NCBI GenBank assembly: GCA_964422865.1
Contig: CAYRCU010000002.1
Coordinates: 14,071-78,070, forward strand
Reading direction: 5' to 3'
DNA length: 64,000 bases
From: CAYRCU01 sp964422865
GTDB taxonomy: Bacteria; Patescibacteriota; Microgenomatia; UBA8517
Positions 1 to 7,882 of the stretch are shown one piece after another. The notes under the pieces are model-generated. The model was not told the origin of the DNA and did no database searches. It worked only from the letters and a program-made list of their open reading frames with translations. The position numbers were made by a program, and so were the translations under genes. How positions within the stretch are numbered: position 1 is the stretch's first letter; the number at the start of each line of letters is the position of its first letter.

Positions 1-209
1 TTGAAAAAGTGACCAAGCTTTGTGGCACAAGAACAAGTGAGAGCATGGGTTTTCGGATTTGTGTTGATGGAGGAGTGAGAGAGGAGAATGTTGGAGATTT
101 GGTTTTGGCCGGTGCGGATGAAGTTTCGGTGGGAGAAAGAATCTTTGAGGGAAATCTGGAGAGAAATATTGAAAAGCTAAAAAAAGCTTCCTATGTCAAA
201 AAGAAATAA
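1..209 (+). CDS. rpe: Ribulose-phosphate 3-epimerase, C-terminal fragment (cut by window edge)
   Basis: The open frame enters from the left edge, so only the last ~68 residues are seen. The stretch ICVDGGVREENV followed by LVLAGADEVSVGERIF matches the final beta strands and phosphate-binding end of the ribulose-5-phosphate 3-epimerase TIM barrel (VDGGV with a catalytic Asp, then AGAD..VVGS-like). The enzyme interconverts ribulose-5-P and xylulose-5-P, which suits the transketolase genes just downstream. The 3' end overlaps the start of the next gene by 17 nt, indicating one operon. Family call is good, but the N-terminal half cannot be checked. Confidence 0.75.
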   Translation, partial: EKVTKLCGTRTSESMGFRICVDGGVREENVGDLVLAGADEVSVGERIFEGNLERNIEKLKKASYVKKK

Positions 210-843
210 AACGCAACAGATAGTCAGGACGGTTGTAATCAAGAATATTGCTTTTTTTGGAGATGCGAATGTTCCGGAGAGTGATGTTGTTTACAAGCAG
301 GCTTTTGAAGTAGCAAAGAAGCTGGCTGAGGTGGGATATACCATTGTCAATGGGGGCGGGCCGGGGGTGATGGCAGCTGCAACGGAGGGAGCGGAGAGTG
401 TGAGGGGGGAGACTTTATCTGTTACTTTTTATCCGACTGATGCTCCTAACTTTGAGGGAAAGTATCTTCGAAATGTGACTGACCGCGAGATTGTGACAAG
501 TAATTACATTGAAAGGATGTACAAGCTTATGGAGCATGCACATGCTTTTATTTTCTTTAAGGGCGGGAGTGGGACTATGAGCGAGTTTGGAACGGCGTGG
601 GTTCTTGCAAATATTTATTATGGACACCACAAACCCTTTATTCTTTATGGCCGGTTTTGGGTTGAGATAATAGATGTGTTAAGAAAGAACTTGAATATAG
701 ATAAAACCGAGATGAGCGTTTTTGAGATAGTGGAGAAACCGGAGGATGTTTGCAAGGTTTTGGAGAGGTTTGAGAAAAGGATAAAGATGATTAAGAAAGC
801 TAAGAAGGTTCGGTTTAAGGAGGGAAGGGGGTATACGAACTGA
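193..843 (+). CDS. LOG-family (lysine decarboxylase-like) nucleotide phosphoribohydrolase
   Basis: 216 aa. A Rossmann-like start (IAFFGDANVPESD), then NGGGPGVMAAATEGA and KGGSGTMSEFGTAW reproduce the two conserved blocks of the TIGR00730/LOG family (GGGxxGxMxxxxxGA and PGGxGTxxE). The usual Pro of the second block is Lys here, a small deviation. LOG proteins release the base from nucleoside 5'-monophosphates, and many bacterial members have unknown physiological substrates. It is embedded between rpe and transketolase; its stop (TGA 841-843) shares the A of the next ATG, so translational coupling is likely. The exact substrate is not predictable. Confidence 0.8.
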   Translation: MSKRNKTQQIVRTVVIKNIAFFGDANVPESDVVYKQAFEVAKKLAEVGYTIVNGGGPGVMAAATEGAESVRGETLSVTFYPTDAPNFEGKYLRNVTDREIVTSNYIERMYKLMEHAHAFIFFKGGSGTMSEFGTAWVLANIYYGHHKPFILYGRFWVEIIDVLRKNLNIDKTEMSVFEIVEKPEDVCKVLERFEKRIKMIKKAKKVRFKEGRGYTN

Positions 844-1685
844 TGGATATTAAAGAGCTTCGGATTACTGCGAATGAGGTGAGAAAGGATATTATTAGAA
901 TGCTGCTTGCGGCCGGGAGCGGACACAGTGCGGGTTCTTTGGGACTTGCCGATATATTTGTTGCTCTTTATTTTGAAATTATGAACATTGATCCTCAGAA
1001 GCCGGATTGGGAGAGGCGAGACAGACTTTTTCTTTCTTGCGGACATGTTGCACCCGTGATGTATGCCACCATGGCGCGCAGGGGATATTTTCCGATAAGT
1101 GAACTTAAAACTCTTAGGAAACTGGGGAGCAGACTTCAGGGTCACCCTGAGAGAGTAAAGCTTTTGGGGTTGGAGAGCACTTCGGGGCCTTTGGGAGAGG
1201 GTTTGGCGCAAGCTTCGGGATATGCGATAGCTTCTAAAATGGATGGCCGGCGATATAGAATTTATTGCGTGACGAGTGATGGAGAGCACCAGGAGGGAAA
1301 TCACTGGGAGGCCGTGATGTTTGCGGGGAAGTATCGCTTGTCTAATTTGACGTTATTTGTGGACAGGAATTTTATTCAGATTAGCGGGAACACGGAGGAG
1401 GTTATGCCCCTTTCGCCTTTGGATGAAAAATACAGGGCTTTCGGGTGGAACACGGTGGTGATTAATGGACATGACTTTGAGGAAATATTAAGAGCGGTGG
1501 AAGAGGCGCGGGATGAATATGACAGGCCAACTGTAATTATTGCGAAGACTATTCCCGGGAAGGGAGTTAGTTTTATGGAGGGGAGAAGTGAGTGGCATGG
1601 GAAGCCTCCAGACAAAAAAGAGTCAGAGATTGCCTTGAAAGAGCTTGCACAGATCAAAAGGGAGATTGAAAAAGATGATAAATGA
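843..1685 (+). CDS. Transketolase, N-terminal (TPP-binding) subunit
   Basis: 280 aa, corresponding to the N-terminal half of a full transketolase. Visible landmarks are GSGHSAGSLGLADI (substrate/TPP channel His), GPLGEGLAQASG, and the TPP motif SDGEHQEGNHWEA...N about 30 residues later. Together with the next gene it transfers two-carbon ketol units in the non-oxidative pentose-phosphate pathway. Splitting transketolase into two genes is common in archaea and many bacteria. It starts 1 nt into the upstream stop codon and overlaps the partner gene by 11 nt, as expected for a heterotetrameric enzyme made in equal amounts. Confidence 0.92.
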   Translation: MDIKELRITANEVRKDIIRMLLAAGSGHSAGSLGLADIFVALYFEIMNIDPQKPDWERRDRLFLSCGHVAPVMYATMARRGYFPISELKTLRKLGSRLQGHPERVKLLGLESTSGPLGEGLAQASGYAIASKMDGRRYRIYCVTSDGEHQEGNHWEAVMFAGKYRLSNLTLFVDRNFIQISGNTEEVMPLSPLDEKYRAFGWNTVVINGHDFEEILRAVEEARDEYDRPTVIIAKTIPGKGVSFMEGRSEWHGKPPDKKESEIALKELAQIKREIEKDDK

Positions 1686-2670
1686 GAAGGCAAAGTTATC
1701 CGAAAGAGTGTTTAAGAGAGACATTGAGATGGTGCCTGTTAGGAATGGATACGGGGAAGGATTGGTGGAGGCGGGGGAAAAGAATGAGAGTGTTGTTGTT
1801 TTAGCTGCGGATCTTGGAGAGTCGACGAGGAGCAATTATTTTAAGGAGAAGTTTCCTGAAAGATTTGTGGAAGTTGGTGTGGCTGAACAGGCCTTGGTTA
1901 CGGTGGCTTCGGGTATGGCAGCTTACGGCAGGACCCCTTTTATTTCAAGCTATGCGGTCTTTAGCCCCGGAAGGAATTGGGAGCAGATTAGAACGACTGT
2001 GGCGCTTAATGACTTACCGGTCAAAATTGCGGGTGCGCATGCGGGAGTGTCGGTTGGACCCGACGGGGCAACCCATCAGGCTCTTGAGGATATTGCGCTT
2101 ATGCGGGTGTTGCCGAACATGGTTGTTTTGGAGCCTTCAGATGCTATTGAGGCCAGAAAAGCTGTGGTCGCGGCGGCCGAGAACGGAAAACCGACTTATA
2201 TAAGGTTTGCGAGGGCGGAGAGTGCAGTGTTTACAACGGAGGATTCACCTTTTATGGTTGGGAGGGCGGAGGTTTTGTGGCAGGGAAGAGATCCGAAAAT
2301 TGGGATAGTGGCTTCGGGGCCTTTGGTGTATGAGGCCTTGAAGGCTTCGCGCGAACTTGCTGGGAGCAGTATTGACTGCGTGGTTGTTAATAATCATACG
2401 ATAAAGCCCATGGATGAACACAGAATAATTCAGGTTGCAAAGATGACTGGAGCTATTGTTACTGTGGAAGAGCACCAGGTTGCCGGGGGAATGGGGTCGG
2501 CTGTGGTGGAAGTGCTTGCTAAAAATTATCCGGTTCCTGTGGAGATGATTGGTATGCAGGACACGTTTGGAGAGAGCGGTCGGCCGAGAGAGCTTTTTGG
2601 GAAATATAAAATGACCAAGGATGATATTGTTAAGGCTTCAAAGAGGGCCATACGACGTCGTGTGTGGTGA
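1675..2670 (+). CDS. Transketolase, C-terminal subunit
   Basis: 331 aa from the ATG at 1675, chosen because an AGGGAG-like ribosome site lies just upstream; an ATG at 1645 would add 10 residues but has no such support. LAADLGESTR, ERFVEVGVAEQALVTVASG and the PDGATHQALEDIALMR block are typical of the pyrimidine-binding and C-terminal domains of transketolase/DXS-like enzymes, including the catalytic Glu in VGVAEQ. The partner is the preceding gene. A DXS identity is unlikely because the TPP-binding half is encoded separately. Followed by a 62-nt gap before the aldolase gene. Confidence 0.92.
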   Translation: MINEKAKLSERVFKRDIEMVPVRNGYGEGLVEAGEKNESVVVLAADLGESTRSNYFKEKFPERFVEVGVAEQALVTVASGMAAYGRTPFISSYAVFSPGRNWEQIRTTVALNDLPVKIAGAHAGVSVGPDGATHQALEDIALMRVLPNMVVLEPSDAIEARKAVVAAAENGKPTYIRFARAESAVFTTEDSPFMVGRAEVLWQGRDPKIGIVASGPLVYEALKASRELAGSSIDCVVVNNHTIKPMDEHRIIQVAKMTGAIVTVEEHQVAGGMGSAVVEVLAKNYPVPVEMIGMQDTFGESGRPRELFGKYKMTKDDIVKASKRAIRRRVW

Positions 2671-2732
2671 TAGAGGAGGGGATTTAAGTTGTTGGTGTGA
2701 GTGGAAAGTGTTAAATTGGTATTTAGTAGATT

Positions 2733-3746
2733 ATGGATCAGAAACTTCTTAGTGAAACGGCGAAATTATTGGTAACTCCAGGGAAGGGGATATTGGCGGC
2801 AGATGAGAGCTTGGGAACTATTGGAAAGAGGTTTGAAAAGATCGGAGTGGAAAATACTGAAGAAAACAGGAGAAAATGGAGAGAGATCCTTTTTTCTGCG
2901 CAGGGATTGGAAAAATTTATTAGCGGTGTTATTTTGTTTGATGAGACTGTTTGGGCGAAAGGTGAGAATGGTGAGTTTTTACGTGATTTGCTTGTCGAAA
3001 GGGAGATGTTGATTGGTGTTAAAGTGGATGAGGGGAAAGATCCTGCGCCCGAATCTGAGCTTGAGTTTTTGACAAAAGGCCTTGATAGACTTAGTGAGAG
3101 ACTGGAAAAATATAGAGCTTGCGGGGCGCGTTTTAGTAAGTGGAGATCGGTCAGTGTTATAGGAAAGGGTCTTCCAACACAGAGTGTAACTGAGAAAAAT
3201 TCGAAGAGACTGGCTGAGTTTGCACGACTTAGTCAGGAGAGTGGATTGGTGCCCGTTGTTGAGGCGGAGACTCTTATGGACGGGGAACATGATATTTCTT
3301 TGTGTGAAGATGTGATGATAAAAGTTTTGACGAGTGTGTTTAGTGAGCTTGAAAGAAAGCAGATTTATTTGCCGGGGATTCTTTTGAAGGTTAATTTTGC
3401 TGTTCCCGGGCGAAGTGGGCCTAGGGCAGAGACTGAGGAGGTTGCCAAGAGGACCTTGAGAGTTCTTAGAAAATGTGTTCCGGAAGAAGTTGCCGGAATT
3501 GTGTTTTTGAGTGGAGGGTTGAGCGCACAGAATGCTACAACTTATTTAAATGCGGTTAACAAACTTGGATCAACTTGTTTGTGGAAATTGTCGTTTTCTT
3601 TTGGCAGAGCTTTGCAGGGGCCGGCACTATTAGCCTGGAGAGGAGAAGATGAAAATAAGTATGAAGCACAGGCTGCGCTGTTGGAAAGAGCAAGACTTAA
3701 TTCACTGGCTCGATATGGGGAATATGAGGAGGAAATGGAGAAATGA
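2733..3746 (+). CDS. Fructose-bisphosphate aldolase, class I
   Basis: 337 aa. ILAADESLGTIGKRF near the N terminus is the signature of eukaryotic-like class I aldolases, and LPGILLKVNFAVPG contains the lysine expected to form the Schiff base with dihydroxyacetone phosphate. LSGGLSAQNATTYLNA and KLSFSFGRALQ match the C-terminal phosphate-binding region. It reversibly cleaves fructose-1,6-bisphosphate in glycolysis/gluconeogenesis. Length is normal for the metal-independent class. It overlaps the following PfkB kinase by 4 nt, so the two are probably co-translated. The gap of 62 nt upstream could hold its own promoter, but no clear -35/-10 pair is visible. Confidence 0.93.
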   Translation: MDQKLLSETAKLLVTPGKGILAADESLGTIGKRFEKIGVENTEENRRKWREILFSAQGLEKFISGVILFDETVWAKGENGEFLRDLLVEREMLIGVKVDEGKDPAPESELEFLTKGLDRLSERLEKYRACGARFSKWRSVSVIGKGLPTQSVTEKNSKRLAEFARLSQESGLVPVVEAETLMDGEHDISLCEDVMIKVLTSVFSELERKQIYLPGILLKVNFAVPGRSGPRAETEEVAKRTLRVLRKCVPEEVAGIVFLSGGLSAQNATTYLNAVNKLGSTCLWKLSFSFGRALQGPALLAWRGEDENKYEAQAALLERARLNSLARYGEYEEEMEK

Positions 3747-4732
3747 GTGAAGTTCAACTTTTTTCTATTGGGGATACAACTTATGATACTTTTATGTCTC
3801 CGAGAGAGATGGAGACATTGTGCCGGTTAGACAAACATGAATGTTATGTGGCTTTTTCTTTTGGGGAGAAAATTCCTGTGAGCAATCTAGAGTTTAGTGT
3901 TGGAGGAAATGCCGCAAACAATGCGGTTGGAGTGAGCCGTTTGGGTGTGAAGGTGGGTTTGGTTAGTACATTTGGGGATGATGATGTCAGTGAACAGATT
4001 AAAAAACATCTTTTGGAGGAGAAAGTGAACCTTACTTATTCACGGGTGCAAGACGGAAGCGGCAGTAATTTTTCGACGATTATAAATTATGGTGGTGAAA
4101 GAACAATATTTACATATAGGCCTGTAAGAGAGTATGTTTTTCCGAAGGATTTACCAGGATCTGCGTGGGCGTATTTGACGAGTATGGCAGAGAACTTTGA
4201 GAGGTATTATGAAGAGGTTGTCGGGTGGGTTAAAAAATATGATGTGAAGCTTGCTTTTAACCCGGGGAGCAGGCAAGTTCGAGCAGGTGTGGAGAGAATT
4301 AAGAATGTTCTTTCTGTGACGCATGTTTTGTATGTGAATAGAAATGAGGCTGAGAGGTTGACGGGATTTGGAGACTCGAGAGGAAAAGACAAGGAACTTT
4401 TGGCAGCGGTTTGTGCGCTGGGACCTAAGATGTCGATTGTGACCGATGGTAATTTGGGGAGCTTGGCGTATGATGGAAAGAAGTTTTATAAAGCCGGAGT
4501 GCTACCTGTGGATGCGTTTGAAAGGACCGGTGCGGGGGATGGTTTTGGGTCCGGATGTGTTGCGGCACTTATTTATGGGAAGAGCTTTAAGGAAGCTCTT
4601 TTGTGGGGTACGATAAACGGTGCGAGTGTGATTGGGTATGTTGGAAGTCAAAAGGGACTTCTTACGAGGGACCGGATGCCTGAGTGGCTTGAGAGAGTGG
4701 AAAGTTGTAATGTGGAGGTGGAGGAAATATAG
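3743..4732 (+). CDS. PfkB-family sugar kinase
   Basis: 329 aa. FSVGGNAANNAVGVSRLG is the N-terminal PfkB signature and DAFERTGAGDGFGSGCVAAL the C-terminal one, with the catalytic Asp in GAGD. The family includes ribokinase, fructokinase, 2-keto-3-deoxygluconate kinase and 6-phosphofructokinase-2. The neighbouring aldolase makes a hexose-phosphate role attractive, but the substrate cannot be read from sequence. The start ATG overlaps the aldolase stop (ATGA). Confidence 0.88.
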   Translation: MSEVQLFSIGDTTYDTFMSPREMETLCRLDKHECYVAFSFGEKIPVSNLEFSVGGNAANNAVGVSRLGVKVGLVSTFGDDDVSEQIKKHLLEEKVNLTYSRVQDGSGSNFSTIINYGGERTIFTYRPVREYVFPKDLPGSAWAYLTSMAENFERYYEEVVGWVKKYDVKLAFNPGSRQVRAGVERIKNVLSVTHVLYVNRNEAERLTGFGDSRGKDKELLAAVCALGPKMSIVTDGNLGSLAYDGKKFYKAGVLPVDAFERTGAGDGFGSGCVAALIYGKSFKEALLWGTINGASVIGYVGSQKGLLTRDRMPEWLERVESCNVEVEEI

Positions 4733-4733
4733 A

Positions 4734-5723
4734 ATGATAAAAATATTTGTAACGAGAAAGATTCCCGGGGAGGCACTTAGCAGATTGGCTGGTGAGGGGC
4801 GTGAAGTAAGTGTTTCTGAGTTTGACAGACCTTTGTCTCCTGAGGAATTGATTGAGAGGGCAAGGGGAGCTGATGGGGTATTATCGCTTCTTGTCGACAA
4901 GATTGATGGAGAGGTGATGGATGCTGTGGGGCCGCAGCTTAAGATTATTTCTAATTATGCTGTGGGATTTGATAATGTTGATGTGGAAGCTGCGACGGAA
5001 CGAGGAATAGTTGTTACAAATACTCCCTCTGATGAAGTTAATGAAGCTGTGGCGGAGCACGCGTGGGCGCTTCTTATGTCGCTTGCCAGACGAGTGGTGG
5101 AAGCAGATGAAAGTACGAGGAGGGGTTCTTATAAGGGTTGGGAGCCGGGAATATTTTTGGGAACAAGTTTGCGCAACAAAACTTTGGGGATTGTGGGGCT
5201 CGGAAGGATAGGTACTATGGTGGCAAAGAAGGCTGTGGGTTTTGAGATGAAAGTTTTGTATAACAAGAGAAGTCGAGATGAGAAAACGGAGCGGGAGCTT
5301 GGATTGGAGTTTGCAGAGCTTGGTGATTTGCTGGGGAGAAGTGATTTTGTGAGCTTGCATGTGCCGTTGACTGAGGAGACAAGACATATGATAAATAGTG
5401 AGACAATTGATCAAATGAAGGATGGTGCGTTTTTGATAAACACGGCAAGAGGAGCTGTGGTACGCGAGGCGGAACTTGTAGATGCTTTGAGGAAAGGTAA
5501 GATAGGTGCGGCCGCGCTGGATGTGTTTGATAATGAACCTAATATTAATCCGGAGCTTATTTCTATGGAGAATGTGATATTGACGCCCCATATTGCAAGT
5601 GCGACGCGTGAAGCCAGAGATAAGATGGGGGAGCAGGCTGTCGGAGCGATTTTAGACATTTTTTCCGACAGGAAACCTGAGAATGTTGTAAATAGAGAGG
5701 TGTGGGAAAAAAGGAGAAAATAA
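4734..5723 (+). CDS. D-isomer-specific 2-hydroxyacid dehydrogenase (glyoxylate/hydroxypyruvate reductase-like)
   Basis: 329 aa from the ATG at 4734, one base after the preceding stop, with GGAGGTGGAGG-type ribosome sites at about 4715-4727. Domains: substrate-binding half with YAVGFDNVDVEAATERG, then Rossmann NAD(P) half with GIVGLGRIGTMVAKKAVGF, the NTARGAVV block (catalytic Arg) and LTPHIASATREARDKM (catalytic His). It interconverts 2-oxo acids and D-2-hydroxyacids. The best family resemblance is to D-glycerate/hydroxypyruvate/glyoxylate reductases rather than SerA, because no ACT or serine-binding domain follows. In this operon it could link glycerate to lower glycolysis. Confidence 0.88.
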   Translation: MIKIFVTRKIPGEALSRLAGEGREVSVSEFDRPLSPEELIERARGADGVLSLLVDKIDGEVMDAVGPQLKIISNYAVGFDNVDVEAATERGIVVTNTPSDEVNEAVAEHAWALLMSLARRVVEADESTRRGSYKGWEPGIFLGTSLRNKTLGIVGLGRIGTMVAKKAVGFEMKVLYNKRSRDEKTERELGLEFAELGDLLGRSDFVSLHVPLTEETRHMINSETIDQMKDGAFLINTARGAVVREAELVDALRKGKIGAAALDVFDNEPNINPELISMENVILTPHIASATREARDKMGEQAVGAILDIFSDRKPENVVNREVWEKRRK

Positions 5724-5747
5724 TCCTTTTTGGCACAAAATTGAAAT

Positions 5748-6722
5748 ATGGGGAGAGATGAGAGAGATGTGAGACAAAAGAAGGAGAAGCGTGAAACAAA
5801 AAGACCGTGGGGGAAGTGGGAGAGATATTTTGTTATGTTGGTGATTTTGACTACTGTTGGGGTTTCTGCGGTTTTGGGTTTAAGCGCCAGAAAATGGAAA
5901 CTTCCCGGACTTCCAAGATTCAAGTTGCCCAAGATAAGCCTTGAGAGGACGTATGTTATTGATGGAGGAGGCCGAGAGATGGATTTTTCTTTACTTGAGA
6001 GCGGGGTTTTTGAAATAACTCGTGACTTGACGGGACTTTATGCTGTGAGGTTTGTGGGTCTTAGAAGCGGGAGGGAGTGGGGATTTAATGACAGGGAGAT
6101 TGTGCAGGCGGCATCGTTAATGAAACTTCCATTGATGGCTCTTTCTTACAAGCAGGCTTTGGAGGGAGAATTAGATTTGGAGGAGACTTATGAATTAAAG
6201 GCGGCGGATAAGATAGGTGGGAGTGGAAGCATGTATGGTGAAAAAGAGGGGAAGATTTACACGTACGGAAGACTTCTTGAGCTTATGGGAAAACAGAGTG
6301 ATAATACGGCTTTTAATGTGATGCGCAAAATGTTTGGGGACGAAATGATTCAGGAGTATATTTATGAGATTGGGATGGAGGATACTAGTGTGTCGGAAAA
6401 TGAGACGACGGCATTTGATATGGGGCTTTTTTTTAGTAGGCTTTGGAGAGGTGAGTTGATTGGTGTTGAGATGCGGGATGTGATGCTTGCGAGTTTGACT
6501 GATACGGCTTTTGAGAGATGGATGAGGGCTGGAATTCCTGAGAATGTGGTTGTTTCACACAAATACGGCAGGGAAATACATGTTGTGAATGATGCCGGTA
6601 TTGTGATGGCTGAGAGAGAGCCGTTTGTGCTTGTGATTATGAGTGATGGAGTGGTGGAGGCAGAGGCGGATGAGGCAATTTCCGAGCTTGCCAGGGTGGT
6701 GTGGGAGTTTCAAGAGCGGTGA
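5748..6722 (+). CDS. Membrane-anchored beta-lactamase/transpeptidase-like serine hydrolase
   Basis: 324 aa. A basic N terminus followed by one membrane segment at about residues 28-45 places the rest outside the cytoplasm. ASLMK provides the S-x-x-K nucleophile motif and KQSDNTAF the SDN motif of the class A beta-lactamase/PBP fold. The third motif (KTG) appears degenerate as HKYG. ENETT may stand where the class A deacylation Glu lies, but the spacing is not canonical. It is most likely a cell-wall hydrolase/peptidase or inactive homologue rather than a resistance enzyme. Convergent with pyrB, with 6 nt between the stops. Confidence 0.8.
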   Translation: MGRDERDVRQKKEKRETKRPWGKWERYFVMLVILTTVGVSAVLGLSARKWKLPGLPRFKLPKISLERTYVIDGGGREMDFSLLESGVFEITRDLTGLYAVRFVGLRSGREWGFNDREIVQAASLMKLPLMALSYKQALEGELDLEETYELKAADKIGGSGSMYGEKEGKIYTYGRLLELMGKQSDNTAFNVMRKMFGDEMIQEYIYEIGMEDTSVSENETTAFDMGLFFSRLWRGELIGVEMRDVMLASLTDTAFERWMRAGIPENVVVSHKYGREIHVVNDAGIVMAEREPFVLVIMSDGVVEAEADEAISELARVVWEFQER

Positions 6723-6728
6723 GTAGGT

Positions 6729-7823
6729 TTATGTTTCGTCCAGAATTGCCGCCATTAGTGCCATTCTTGTGACCAGGCCATATCTCATTTGACGCATATA
6801 TGCTGCTCTTGGGTCTTTATCAACTTCGCGGCTGATTTCACCGACCCGCGGTAAGGGGTGCATTATTACTGTTTTTGCTTTTGCTCTTTTAAGCTTTTGT
6901 GGGTTTATGATGTATCCTTCGACTGCTTTTTGATACGTGGTGCGGCCAACTCTTTCGGCCACTTCTGTTATATGTTGTTTTCCGGCGACTGTTGCTATTT
7001 CTTCTCCAAGTCTTTTTGCGATTTCTTCTGCGGCTTGCTTGGCGAACCATTCGCTTTGGACTCTGGTTACGTAGAGCACGTCTGTTTCTTTGAGCAGGCG
7101 ATCTAATTCTCCGTTGTTTCCGATTTGTACTTTGGCCCCTTTTTTTTCGAGGAATTCAACTATTTCGTCCGGCATTTTAAGTTCTTCTGGGGATATGAAG
7201 TTGAATTTAATGTTGCGGCCGTAGAGTACAGGCAGTTTCGCGAGAGATTTTATTGTTCTTCCGTTTAGCATATCTCCAGTTGCTGTTAATACAAGATTAT
7301 CTGTTCTTTTTAGTTCCTCTCTGATTGTGTAGAGATCCAGGATGGCCTGTGTTGGGTGTTCGAGTCTACCGGATCCGGCGTTTATGATTGGTACTTTGGA
7401 TACTTGTGCCGCTTCGATTGAAGAGAAGTCATTGGGATGCCTTAGAATGATGAGGTCGGCGGCGGTTGTTTGTTCGATTGACGAGATGGTGTCGGGCAGG
7501 GATTCACCTTTTACAGCTGATGAGTATGCACTCATTCCATGAAATGGTTCGACTCTTTGGCATCCGAGCCAGTGTGCTGCAGCCTGGAAGGAGCTAAAAG
7601 TTCTTGTACTTGGTTGGTAAAAGAGCAATGCGATGGTGTTATTTGAAAGCTCGGTTCCTTGAATTTTTTTGTTGACTCTTTCTTGCATGTGGTCAGCCAG
7701 TTCGAATAAATAGTCGAGTTGTTCGGGGTGAGTTATTTGCTCGACTGATATGAGGTCTTGTGCGAGGAAAGGATTGTCGACATGGAGTTCTTTTTCTCTT
7801 GACTTGTAAATTCTTTCACTCAT
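6729..7823 (-). CDS. pyrB: Aspartate carbamoyltransferase
   Basis: 364 aa. YQPSTRTFSSFQAAA is the carbamoyl-phosphate site (S-T-R-T), HPTQAILDLYTI follows, and MHPLPRVGEISREVDKDPRAAYMRQ is the C-terminal aspartate-binding block typical of ATCase (HPLPR) rather than ornithine transcarbamylase. It carries out the first committed pyrimidine step, carbamoyl phosphate + aspartate to carbamoyl aspartate. It is longer than E. coli PyrB (~310 aa), mainly through the N-terminal and middle segments. No pyrI or other pyr genes are adjacent. It lies 59 nt downstream of a PBP gene on the same strand. Confidence 0.92.
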   Translation of the reverse strand: MSERIYKSREKELHVDNPFLAQDLISVEQITHPEQLDYLFELADHMQERVNKKIQGTELSNNTIALLFYQPSTRTFSSFQAAAHWLGCQRVEPFHGMSAYSSAVKGESLPDTISSIEQTTAADLIILRHPNDFSSIEAAQVSKVPIINAGSGRLEHPTQAILDLYTIREELKRTDNLVLTATGDMLNGRTIKSLAKLPVLYGRNIKFNFISPEELKMPDEIVEFLEKKGAKVQIGNNGELDRLLKETDVLYVTRVQSEWFAKQAAEEIAKRLGEEIATVAGKQHITEVAERVGRTTYQKAVEGYIINPQKLKRAKAKTVIMHPLPRVGEISREVDKDPRAAYMRQMRYGLVTRMALMAAILDET

Positions 7824-7882
7824 AAAAAAGAGTTTTTTTGTAACTTCCTAATTGTTGAATTTAGTGATTTTATCTTTTAATG

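Noticed and set aside
645..1304. 219-aa minus-strand frame
   Set aside because: Shadow of the transketolase gene; no motifs, atypical composition.
4632..4733. N-terminal extension of the hydroxyacid dehydrogenase
   Set aside because: Would overlap the PfkB gene by 100 nt; an ATG with SD at 4734 starts the recognised domain.
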